Assembly: GCA_949130495.1 (NCBI GenBank)
Contig: OX422221.1
Coordinates: forward strand, 155,675,241-155,739,240
Source: Sambucus nigra
Lineage: Eukaryota; Streptophyta; Magnoliopsida; Dipsacales; Adoxaceae
Reading direction: 5' to 3'
DNA length: 64,000 nucleotides
The notes beneath the pieces were generated by a model. It was not told the origin of the DNA and searched no databases. It saw only the letters and a program-made list of their open reading frames with translations. Shown here in pieces: positions 23,087 through 33,599 of the stretch (its first letter is position 1; each line of letters starts with the position of its first letter). The translations under genes were made by a program, and so were the position numbers.

Positions 23087-23583
23087 TACACCAACTCCGA
23101 TTAGTCGAGAATCAATTACCACCAACTCCGGTTGGTCGGGAACCATTTACCATCAACTCCAGTTGGTCAGAAAAATAATTACCTCCAACTTCGGTTGGTC
23201 GGCAAATCAATTTCCACCAACTCCGGTTGGTCGGGAACCATTTACCATCAACTCCGATTGGTTGGTAAAACAATTACCACCAACTCCGGTTGGTTGGCAA
23301 ATGAATTTCCACCAACTCCGGTTAGTCGGGAACCATTTACCATCAACTTCAGTTGATCGGCAAAATAATTACCACCAACTCCGGTTGGTTGGCAAATCAA
23401 TTTCCACCAACTCCGGTTGGTCGACAAATCAATTCCCTCCAACTCTGGTTGGCCGGGAACCATTTACCATCAACTCCGGTTGGTTGGGAAATAATTACCA
23501 CCAACTCCGATTGGTCGGTAAATTAATTACCACCAACTCCGGTTAGTCGGTAAATCAAATACAATCAACTCCGGTTGGTTAAA
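23087..23583 (+). repeat. 31-32-bp minisatellite with a palindromic core
   Basis: About 16 tandem units. The best-conserved part is ACCAACTCCGGTTGGT, a 6-bp inverted repeat around TCCG. The variable part alternates between forms such as CGGGAACCATTTACC, CGGCAAATCAATTTCC and AAAATAATTACC. The GGGAACCATTTACC form recurs at units 2, 5, 8 and 12, suggesting amplification in blocks of about three units (about 95 bp). Open frames run through it on both strands (for example 23025-23546 plus), which is a by-product of the repeat. Tandem arrays in the 3' region are a known property of Tat elements. Confidence 0.93.
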
Positions 23584-23813
23584 CTAAGCCGGAACATGGG
23601 ATGCAAATCATTTCATTGCTTAGGACCAAAGAGTGACAAGTCACTATAATCAAATAACAAATGGGACAAGAAAAATAAAATAACAAGCAAACAAAGATAT
23701 TCTATAAACTATTTAGAAGAAAATAAAAAGGCAAAAGGCTAAAAAATATCTTCATTCATATCAAGTAGAATTACATATGCTATGAAAAATATAATTCATT
23801 ACATAAAAAAACC
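23584..23813. other. Non-coding gap between minisatellite and antisense gene 2
   Basis: AT-rich DNA of 230 bp with no ORF. It probably includes the 3' UTR of antisense gene 2, read on the minus strand. Confidence 0.5.
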
Positions 23814-25096
23814 CTATTCTATTGGTTTTTTTCCTTCTGCCTTTGAAACAGGTTCTACTCCAGTAGGAGGATCATCTAAGGCATAAGGAGAATGTATTAA
23901 ATTTACATTTCTCAGCATTCTAACATTAATTACAGATGGCCGATCAAGTAAATGTTCGGGGTGAGATATCTCGAAGTTGGCATGAAGACTGTAATCACCA
24001 AGATACTTGGGAATCAGACATCAAGGAATTGCACGAGCAGGAATCCAGCTAAAATCAAGTTTAAAAGGAGGTATGGGTAAATCGAGCACTCCAGGCTCAT
24101 AATAATCCCATATATAATGGCCCTGCTCCAATTATAGCAAATACATAGCATTTAACCATCCCTGCTTGTACCCTTCATTATTCGACTGCTGTATCTAAGC
24201 ATCTAGATGGTACAGAGCTTCATTATACCCATTCATCCAAAACTCTCTGGTTTGTTTATGGAACTGATAAGTTAACCTCTCCAGTTGCTCGTGGAGATTC
24301 TTCACTAGAAGTTCTTTATTTTCCAAGGCAGAACTCTAGGTGGATAGTTGTTCACTGAAGTTCATAATCTTCTTAGACATTTCTTCTAAGGCTTGGTTCT
24401 TCGCCACCAACTGAAAGACCTAATTTTCTAAATCCGCCTGCATTCTATCTTCTTCAATAGAGACCCGACCAGCCTTTGCTCATCCACGAGAAGAAGATCT
24501 TGCTCGTCCACGAGTGGATGTGGAGGGTCTAGCTCTTTTTAAAGTTTCCAACTCATCTCTTAAGTTGGAATTTTCTACCTTTAAGAAAGAGAAACCTTCA
24601 TCATTAACAGAGACCAAGGCTCCTGAGGAAGATACAGCAGACTTCAGCTATTTTATCTCCTCTTCCAAGGCAATGTTCTCCTGCTCCAACAACTTGGCGA
24701 TATGCTTGTGCTCTTCAACTTCAAGCTTTAAAACACTTTCTTTCTTCTCATAAGTAGAGATAAATTTGTCATACCCTTTATCAGCACTCAGTTGTTGATA
24801 TTTCTTCTCGTATCCTTGGTGCAAAAGGGTAGAAGACTTTTTGTACTGCTGCTGAAGTTCCTCGATTATTCCTTGGAGATCTTTAATCATCTCATAGTAA
24901 GCCGCATTATTGGTGATAGCACGATCGAGCAGGAATTTCAGGTATTAGTAAGCTTCGACTACTCGTTCAGAAGTATCTGATCCAAGGATATTAAGATTTG
25001 AGCCTCATTAAGATCTGCATGACCAACTATAAAATAGTAATTGCATCTCCTCATTAATTATGTGTCATGAGCTGATAAGAGCTCCATCCTAGCCAT
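23814..25096 (-). pseudogene. Antisense gene 2: coiled-coil protein of the Tat element
   Basis: On the minus strand an ATG at 25096 leads, after early stops and a frameshift near 24960, into a long frame ending at a TAG at 23816-23814. It includes IIEELQQQYKKSSTLL, YEKKYQQLSADKGYDKF, VEEHKHIAKLLEQENIALEE and ALEEMSKKIMNFSEQL, which look like coiled coil. A basic stretch TSTRGRARSSSRG lies near 24490. The C-terminal half has NEGYKQGWLNAM and a Pro-rich end near DDPPTGVEP. The same plan (coiled coil, then a G-W-x-x-A segment) appears in antisense gene 1, so the two may be related or parts of one ancestral gene. At least six stops are present. Confidence 0.55.
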
Positions 25097-25264
25097 AAAC
25101 TAGCAAAGAGAAGAGATAAAAAGAATCAATAATGACAAAGATAGAGCAAGTAAAAGAGAAATTCGGGGTGAACAACCAAAGTTCAAATTTTATTTCATTA
25201 TAAGGGAAAATACAAAGCCTGAGGTTACATTCAAGAGAACAACAAAATAAAATACCAAACAATT

Positions 25265-27450
25265 TTAAACCTTCTCCTTGTTTCCTACGACTTCCTCAAA
25301 AGGATTGGAGGAAGTGACTGGTTTCTCGGAGGAAAATAGTGGCTGCTCGACAGAAGTGCTGGTGGGTTGGAGCTGCTCGGAGCAAGCTTAAACAATTGGG
25401 AGATAAGGGGACTGATCTCTAATCATCATCGAAGATTCATCTGAGGCAGCTTGATCCTCTTTTTCTTCTCCAGGATAGGGAGGAGGGCTATGAGTGTGCT
25501 GCTGGAATGATTTAAAATTATCAGCAACTTTTAGCTCCTGCAAAGCTGCGACCCATCCATCCCTAAAATATTTGAGGCTGGCATACTCCATTTGAGAAGA
25601 CATGGAAGCCATGCCCTTGTTCCAGCCTTTATCCCAACCAGCACTAAATGATTTTTTAACTGCCTTTTTCCTTTTTGCCTTCTCCGAGGAGGTCCTTTCC
25701 CTAAGGAGCTCCTTAGTAGCCTTCAACTTCTCCTCCACCTCCATTTTCTAACGACCAACATCTTGAAGTTTAACAACTTCCTCTTCAGTAGACTTGAGCT
25801 TAACTTCGAGCTCCTCGTTGCTTTGTTCTAAGACTTTGTTGCTCTGCTCAGACTCCATCAATTTCCTCTCCAAATCTTTGGAGGCACTCACAACTTGATT
25901 TCTTTCTAGCTCAATGGATTTGAACTACTTCTCCCAAGTAACTTTATCTCCCTCGTATTTTTGACGAGAATCTTTTAGATATTGGGTCATCCCAATAAAA
26001 GCTTTCTTTACTCCTCCCGAGCAGCTTGAAGCCTTGATAGCTTCATCCTTCTTCAGAATGCTGTTAAAACACATCACCACCTGGAAAAAGAAATAGCTGT
26101 GGGTCAATATGTGAACATAATATTAGAAATTGAAAGACTCAAGGTAACAATACTTACTGAGGAAATGTGTTGAACAACAAGGGTAGTAATTCTCTCATGA
26201 GAAAGGGAGTCCTCAATACCATGGACTTCTGGGATAGTCAGGGATCTCACCAAACTCACAACGGAGCTCAGAGCAACAAAAGATGGAATAACACCTTCAA
26301 CATTTGAAGGTTGAGAGACAGGTTCAGCAGGTCTCTCAAAAGAACTTTTCTTTAACCTCCTCAGAGGAGCAGGAATATTTCCAACTAAAGACGTTGTCTT
26401 TGTTGGTTAAATAACAATAACCTCACTTGGAGGAGAAACAACAACAATCTTGCTCGGGGCCATTGGGGGCTTTTCAACAACTTTCTTGGCAACAGCAGGA
26501 GGAGGTGCATTTGTAATTCCCGTCCCTTCTTCTGGGACATCTTATTTGCTTTTCTTTGCTTCCACAATAGTAAACGCAGATTTATCAAAGAAGGCGGGAG
26601 CTATTTTTCTCTTTATTAAGTTACTTATGGGAACACTTGACTCAGAGGAAGAACCTTCCACACTAGTCTCAGAAGCTGGTACTTGGTCAAGATTAACTAC
26701 CACTGGACGTGGATGAGTAGTGAAAGACTAAGTATAGATCTTGTACTGCAACAAATAAGAGGAAAATCTAATATGTTCCTCAGCAACAAATTGGTGCAAA
26801 TCCCATATAAGTTTCAAATGCTTTAAATTAACGTCAGCTTCATTTGGAGGTTTTCTTTTGCTGTCAACTGTAACAAACAAAATAAATGTCAGTGATACAT
26901 ATTATCAAACACAAAGAAAATAAGATTTTAAAAAATGAAAACAAGTTATTCCATTGCAATAAGGGGGACACCTGGGAACTTGATATACGTCATCTCCATT
27001 AAATGGAGCATGTTGCCAATTTTTCATTACCTCACCATGCTCAAAATAATCCCTATTGGCGTCTGGAAGATTGACAACTAAAGCCCTATTCAAAAACCTA
27101 GTTTTTAAATAGAATGTGGAATCACTAACAGCCCATCTATAGCAGTACATGATTTGTGGAATCCCTAAATGGGTTCAATGGAGTTGATTCAATCTATGTA
27201 CACCATTAACTATCCTCCAGGTATTTGGAGCTATTTTTGCAGGTACAACGTCAAAATATTGAGAGAAATCCAAACATAGTGGATTTGGAGGAAAATAAAA
27301 GCCACATTTGGCCACAAAGAGAATTGGGAACCAATGTCCCTTAGCCAAAGAAAAATAATCAAAAGGTTCAGAAAGTTCTTCTAAAATAACCCACGAAGGG
27401 ATTGAAAATTCAGACCGAAATTTGTCAAGAGATTCAACAAGGTAAACCAT
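25265..27450 (-). pseudogene. Antisense gene 1: Transposase_28-like, intron-containing gene of the Tat element
   Basis: Read on the minus strand from ATG at 27450. Exon 1 (to about 26972) has PSWVILEELSEPFDYF, FPPNPLCLDFSQYFDVVPAK and NTWRIVNGVHRL, matching the style of the 'putative gypsy type transposon' domain (Transposase_28). Intron 1 is about 26971-26868 (GT...TTACAG). Exon 2 (26867-26158) is Pro/Ser/Lys-rich after HLKLIWDLHQF. Intron 2 is 26157-26081 (GTAAGT...TTTTCCAG), phase 0. Exon 3 (26080-25265) is a coiled coil (SIELERNQVVSASKDLERKL) then SFSAGWDKGWNKGMASM, ending GNKEKV-stop. There are about six in-frame stops, and the intron 1 junction is one base out of frame. Its function in this family is unknown; the location matches antisense genes of Grande-type elements. 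Confidence 0.7.
26081..26157 (-). other. Predicted intron 2 of antisense gene 1
   Basis: The donor GTAAGTATTG follows codon TCA exactly at phase 0. The acceptor CTTTTTCCAG precedes GTGGTGATG, which continues the frame. Length is 77 nt, with normal GT-AG ends on the minus strand, opposite to element transcription. Confidence 0.6.
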
Positions 27451-27868
27451 GATGAACAAAGTAAATAAAAGAGAGGGAAGAAAATATTACAGAAAAAGAG
27501 AGATCAATTGACAACGAACAATGGAAATAACGAAGGCACAAAATAGAGAGGAAATGAAGAGTTCAAAGATACAAATTTGAAAAGTAAAAGACGACAAGAT
27601 TTCTGTCGCGCTTAAATACTTTACCCCAAGAATAGAAAAAGCAATGATTACAAGGGAGGACGTTTTGCGTATCTAGTGGCTAAAAAAAAAGAGAAGGGGC
27701 ACAAATATCAAAGCGGTCACGGAAATTCAAAATATTTATGAGGCTTGATACTGTGCACTTAAAAAGGAGTTATATACAACGAATGTTTTCTTAAAAACCA
27801 TACAAACCAATAATCTATGCAGTTTTCAGCAGAATGTTCCATACTTTTCTTCAACATCAAACTATGAA

Positions 27869-27882
27869 ACATTGGGGGCTTC
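27869..27882 (+). other. Polypurine-tract region before the 3' LTR
   Basis: ACATTGGGGGCTTC lies directly upstream of the 3' LTR. A GGGGG core at this position primes plus-strand synthesis in Tat elements; the flanks are less pure than usual. Confidence 0.6.
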
Positions 27883-28457
27883 TATTGATACCAAATTTAA
27901 TCTGCTGATGTGGACCCATCATCTGAAGACACGTGTCAACCAACGTGGCAGTTACAAATACTTATATCGATCAACTCACTTCCACTGAGCCATTCAAGCG
28001 CCACGAGTAACTCATACATTCCGAACAGCTCAAGTATACCGATAAACTTAGGCTCCTCGAGCAACTCATGGGCCCCGAGCTACTTAGGCGGTCCGAGTAG
28101 CTTAAGCGGTTCGAGCTACTTAGCGTACAAAACATCCAAATAAAAAGAATCAAAGAGAGGACTGCGCATTAAATGTTCATTATTATCGTACAGATGTATA
28201 TGTCTACTAGATAACAACGTATTTTCCTTTCACACGTACAGCCTCAAGGCTATAAATATATTGTAACCTCCTCATTAGAAGGGGACTCTGGATTTTTGGA
28301 TAAAACACATATCGAGAATTCCAGACAAACAGTCAACAATACAAGAACAGTGGATGTAGGCCATTCTTATAAGGCTGAACCACTTTAAAAAAAATTGTCT
28401 TATTTATTTTATTTGTGATTGATTAATTAGAGATAATCTATTTTTTTTACATAAACA
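27883..28457 (+). repeat. 3' LTR of the Tat element
   Basis: 575 bp, aligned with the 5' LTR throughout. It starts TATTGATACC (the canonical TG mutated to TA) and ends AAACA. It has the same TATA box (28251-28258) and lacks one 36-bp subrepeat. Differences from the 5' LTR are mostly transitions. Confidence 0.9.
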
Positions 28458-28462
28458 ATGAG
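28458..28462 (+). other. Right target-site duplication ATGAG
   Basis: Matches 16931-16935 exactly. Confidence 0.85.
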
Positions 28463-29789
28463 CAACCAATACACTTCAACAAAAAGTGTGTGTTGTAATA
28501 TATTAGATTTAATCGGTTAAAGTAATTTTTTCTACTTTAGATTTTATTTAGGGACGATGTTTTAATACTATATAGATACATTTTGATTATAGAGATATAT
28601 AAGAAATATAAATTATGTAGATACAGTATTATGTGGACTTATTGAAAAGACTTTTTAAATTGTCATTATCGTTAATTTATAAAGAATATATGAACTTATC
28701 ACAATGTATCCATTTTTATAATACCCCGAACTACTTCTCTTAATTTTCATTATATATGGTAATATCTAACTCAAAATAATGGGTAGCCAATTGAGAAGTT
28801 CAGGGTCTTCTATATTATGATGCAAGGCTTTATTTTTTCCATATGGAATTTTATAATCTCAACACCTCTGCTAACACGTCATGTGATTTGGTCCTAACAC
28901 GTTAACATATCTATATTTGTGATGTAAAGAAATTAAGTCGTTGGTGGATATAATGTCTACGTTGATACCATGTTACAAAGTGCAACTTTCAATCCAAAAC
29001 AAATTGCCTTTTTCTCATGAGCACGATATTTCTTTTCTTAAAGAATTAGAGAGTACATCTTCTTGATGGTTGGAAGAGGTTTCACCACGTTTGGAGGAAA
29101 ATGAACCATTTAATACCATAAGAAATTGCACTAACTTTTTCTCTTTGTTGGCAGTCATTGTGATGTTTCAATGTCCCATAACAACAAGTATGTTGATCGT
29201 TGTAGGAATATAACTTATTCCATTATCTCTTCAATGTCATGAATATGTTTTCACAAGCATTTTTTTATTACGATTGTGTAACAATATCCCTTTGAAACTA
29301 ACAAGTTTTGAAAAGCTTTTCTTTGAGAGATTGGTTACTTGAGATTGAACAAAAATCAAGCGCAGACTCGATGTATATTATGTTATTGGCTAGTATAGAA
29401 AAACTACACTACATTTCATTGTAAGAGCACAAACCCTGAAGATATTATTCTCCAGAGTGTCCGTGGACACATAAAGAAGGATATTATGTCTTAGATAGCT
29501 AGATTTTGTTCACTTATGAAAAATGTAGAGTCACGAGTCTATTTTACTCAAAACAAACATAAGAAGGGGTATGTCTCCACAAGGACATGGCATGGTTAGA
29601 ATTTCAAAGTTCAGGGTCTAGATTACAAAGGGGAATGATTGTTAGGCACACATTCGAACCTTTTAGTGCAAATGCACATGTGTTCATAAATACTAAAATG
29701 TTATAGTATTAAAAAATCAATAATATCAAAGTAAATATTTACATAAGTAGACTAGACGGTGTAGTGAAGGCAGTGCATTTAAAATGTTT

Positions 29790-29824
<35 letters not shown>

Positions 29825-30200
29825 ATGAAGGCAGTACATGTGTTCACTAGGATAGATGTACAAATGATCCTCCGTACTTACACTAGGCGATTTAAAGTCC
29901 ACATAGTTCCCAAAAAAGGAAAGAATGGTTGGGGGGTTGTGGAGGAGAACCACCCCTCGATTTTTGGGGTTTTTAAGATAATATCATGTAAACGAGAACT
30001 TAGGGCTCTTACCTACGACAATTCAGTCCTTTAGCTAAACAAGATTTTTTCTTGAATAATATTCTTTGATTTTCTTAACTTGGTGGGGTTCTGAGGACTT
30101 TAATATAGTGCATAAGGTTATTTCTTAAATTATAATGATATTTTGAGTTTGTGATGAAAATTTAACATGAATATAAAGGTAATTGTTTCTTATAAATATA
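28463..30200. other. Spacer with CA/TA microsatellite, no gene recognised
   Basis: AT-rich. A (CA)n tract runs 29790-29816 and continues as (TA)n to 29824. The tract is flanked by direct copies of TGAAGGCAGTGCAT (29765) and TGAAGGCAGTACAT (29826). Around 29430-29640 one plus frame (STNPEDIILQSVRGHIKKD) is open for a while with several stops; it is not recognised. Confidence 0.5.
29790..29824. repeat. (CA)n(TA)n microsatellite
   Basis: About 13 CA repeats followed by 4 TA repeats, seen directly. Confidence 0.95.
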
Positions 30201-33200
30201 GAGAATGGAAAGCATAACATTATCTTTACAGTTAATTTTTCCTCAATTGTTAGGTGGAGGCTAGTATTTATATGGGAGTGGGATAGCTAAGATGGCCAAT
30301 GGCCGATGTATTAAATGTACCTTTGGGACATACCCGTTCGATTATATTATCTTAAGGGCCAAACGATGAGCCAAAGTGGACGTAAGACTAATTTTGAGGT
30401 AAAAAACCCCTCTAGATAAAAAATGGTCCTTTCAAATGCATTTTTAAGGTATAAGCGTAATTCTCTTTTGATTCAGGCTTCTCCAAGTGCCTTTAGCCAT
30501 TAGGTTTATCTCAAATCTTATGGATACTAGTATTTATCATCCCTAAGGTCTCTTCCTTCTTTCAAAAAATTAAAGAACAGAGTTTATAAAACCCCTCATA
30601 TCGTAAAATCATCGAATTATACACTATTCTCATAAAGACTTGTTTTGTTAGTCATAGTTGTTTGCTTTCCAAGACGAAGGAAAATGGATTTTGATATCCT
30701 TTAAAGACATTAGATCATCTTGGATGGTTTTACAACTGAATAACGGTATAACAAGTATCCACTAATGTAAATACATTATAAAGTGGTATGGTAAGGTATT
30801 CGTAAGTGCCATAAGATTGTTCTTAAAAGTGACATATCCCGAAGTGGATGAAAGATGCCTAAACAATTAAGATATTTTCTTAAATTTTGAATATGCCTAA
30901 ATAAGTGATCATAATACCATACTTTTCTTATGATCCAATTCGGGGACTTAAAAACTTTGGGGTGCCTAAACATGTTATACAGTGATTAAAAAAAGTAAGG
31001 TTGCTTAAATAACTAATATAATAAATAAAACAGTTGAGGGTGCCTAATCACACAAACATAAGATACCAAATTACTTGTAAGGAAATACAGTAGGGGATAG
31101 GTATAGACCATACCATTTTGTACAAAAGAGGTGTTTAAAAAAGACTTAAGAACCTAATGGGTATCGGCGAACATGCATAATAACCATTGGGCTTGCTCGA
31201 TTTTTTTGGCAGTTCGACTAATATTCCATTTGAGTTTATCTTGTATTCGTTCACCCTGTAGGAATTTTACATTCCTATCTAAGATTTATCTTTTTAAACT
31301 TTTGTTTAAGCCTTTTAAAATGATTGTTGGGGATTCAGACTTTAAGGAAATCCTAGAGAAACTCCTCGATGATTTTACCACTATTAATTTTTCCCGATCT
31401 AGGGGATCCTAATAGTAGGCTGGGATGGAATTAATACATTGTATATTTTATACAGATGAAATAAATTTCCTAAATTTAAATTAGATTATTATAGGATTTG
31501 GATTGGTAGTGAGAAATGATAATGAAATAAAATGTTTAAATTATAGTTAAATAGTTTAGTAAATTAATACGAAATGAAATTGTGGGAATTAGTCGACATT
31601 GGACTTAAAATTAATTAAGTTTATTTACGTTGAAAATTTTGGGATTTTATTAATTTACTTTGGCTTTAAGTGAATATAGGCCTTAATTTCATGGACTACT
31701 GTTCAGGTTAAACCCGAGGGTTTGTTTAGTCAAATAGATGTGCTAGGAGGTAGGGTAAAGTTTATAAAGAAATGAAAAACCTGTGTAAATGTGATTATGT
31801 CTAGGTTGTAATAACTTAAAACAAATTTAATATTTTAAGCTATAGTTGAATAATGGCAGTCCTAGTTTAAAAGAGGTCTCATTCCGATAGGGGAACACTA
31901 GTTCGAATGAGGATCCAATTCTGCGTAAAAAGTAATTTTCACCCAGAATTTTAGATGCAATCTAGACCTACGAAACATAACACCAAAATAATTTTTTCTA
32001 GAATCAAATCAAAGTTATTTGGAAACCATGTGGATATTAAAATTCAAGGATTCAAGAGGAGAATTCAAGAATTATTTAGGACTTAATTCTATGAACAAGT
32101 GTTTATCGAATCTTAGGAGCTTATTGTTCTCTACACATATAAGTTCGATTTTCTTTTAAAAATGCAAATGACATTAAACTCTTCTCCTTTCGATGTAATT
32201 AGGTTCAAAATACATGCAAACCCTAATTAATTTGGAAAATATCTTGATGATAATTCAACGATCTCCGTTATTTTGATTCGTGTTTTAAATAATACAAAAC
32301 TCAAAAAAATTCTAATAAAATTATCGTAGTAATTTATTTTATGAAAATACGTGTTTAGATTGATTAACTCATGAAATTTGGTATAGATTTGGTATAATTC
32401 ATGATAACTATATTAGAATAAGAATTATGTGTTGAATCATGTGTAAATGAATATTTTACCTTACTCAATGAATTCCTAAAATATAAAGGATTAATATGTT
32501 AGATGATAAATTCTTCCTATGAATTACTGTATTTCAAATGATACAATGCATAAATGTTGAATAAATAAGGATGTATAATTTACAATGGGATATATAGTAT
32601 TAGAATTGGAAAATTATATACGTTGCACATGCTAAATATTCTGGAATAAATAAATGAGTGGGTTGGATATGTTGATGAATGTTCCTTTTGTTTCAAACGT
32701 ATCTCGAATCGTAACCCTTGATAATCAACTCACTAACCTCCATATCCTCATCAACATTTTATCACAAAAAATCCAAAACCTCCACAAATTGATACTAATT
32801 TAGGTAGAAAATTTATATTCAACAAAAGACCGTAATGCTTTTCAAGTAGTTTAAAAAAGTTTTTCTTAAGTATTTAAAAAGAATCAATACAGAATGTAGT
32901 AAGCTTAGGATATTTTGTGGTTTAACGGCTCACGTAGATTCTCTATGAACAAAAAATGACGTCTAACAAAACAAACCATGAAATTATATTTTTATAGAAA
33001 ACTAAAGATAATATTTATGAGTTTTTTGAAAAGAAAATACTTAAAAGATATTTTTGATAACCATAAAACGATGCAAGAAATTCAACTAAATAATTTAGCC
33101 AAGCATGTGGGACCCATGATTATGAGACTTTGGACTGTAATCGCGGTTACTAGGCTCATTGAACCCTCACGAGCAATCCTTACGGTAAACTATTTTGGTC

Positions 33201-33280
33201 ACCTTTTGTTCCTCTATTGGTTATTCCTTTAATAGGAAAATCCCACTAAGGCACACGCAAAACCTTTTAGGGGCGTTACA
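30201..33280 (-). repeat. Possible LTR-type sequence, low confidence
   Basis: On the minus strand the block starts TGTAACGCCCC at 33280, a start common in plant gypsy LTRs. It contains CCATATAAATACTAG (a TATA-like box) near 30265-30280. No partner LTR, PBS or coding region was found, and the low-coordinate end is arbitrary. A segment at about 30340-30490 is related to 38790-38935. No gene is seen. Confidence 0.3.
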
Positions 33281-33331
33281 AAATGTCACACAAGAGTGCT
33301 AAAAAAGGAGCTTTACACAACAATTAAAGAC

Positions 33332-33340
33332 TCTTACAAT
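33332..33340 (-). other. LINE target-site duplication, 3' side copy
   Basis: TCTTACAAT, repeated at 38738-38746. It lies directly beside the T-run that is the LINE poly(A) tail read on the plus strand. Confidence 0.6.
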
Positions 33341-33599
33341 CATTTTTTTTAGAAGAATGAGATTCTATTGAAAGAAAGAGAGAATAACCCTCTCTTGTAG
33401 GCTTATAAGATGAAAATGAACGTTATTTACATTTGATCTTCCTTATATAAGGAACACTATCCAAATATAAATTAATAGATAATTTTATAGACAAAGGAAG
33501 ATAAGAAAAATAATTAAAGCAAGACAACTTTTGAGAATTCAGTCCATATTTTGAGAGAAGATCAACAACTTGATTTGAAGTTCTGTAAATATGAGTAAT

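Larger units (their letters stand above)
16936..28457 (+). mobile_element. Complete, decayed Tat-lineage Ty3/gypsy retrotransposon
   Basis: An 11.5-kb element with both LTRs, flanked by the 5-bp target duplication ATGAG (16931-16935 and 28458-28462). Internal order on the plus strand: PBS, gag, protease, RT, RNase H, a second RNase H, integrase. Then come a minisatellite, two antisense genes, a G-rich polypurine tract (around 27870-27882) and the 3' LTR. The second RNase H between the RT-linked RNase H and integrase is the hallmark of the Tat lineage, and an antisense ORF in the 3' region is known from Grande-type members. Coding regions hold many stops and some frameshifts. By hand count the LTRs differ at about 30-35 of roughly 575 sites, so the insertion is not recent. 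Confidence 0.92.

Noticed and set aside
23025..23546. 173-codon repetitive protein ORF
   Set aside because: The frame is open only because repeat units lack stops; both strands are open and unit length is not a multiple of three.
23025..23583. CRISPR-like array (regular repeats with variable parts)
   Set aside because: The variable parts recur among units and are not unique spacers, no cas genes exist, and the setting is a plant retrotransposon.
26385..26716. ORFs on both strands at 26385-26588 and 26450-26716
   Set aside because: Shadows of exon 2 of antisense gene 1, which reads through in a third frame.
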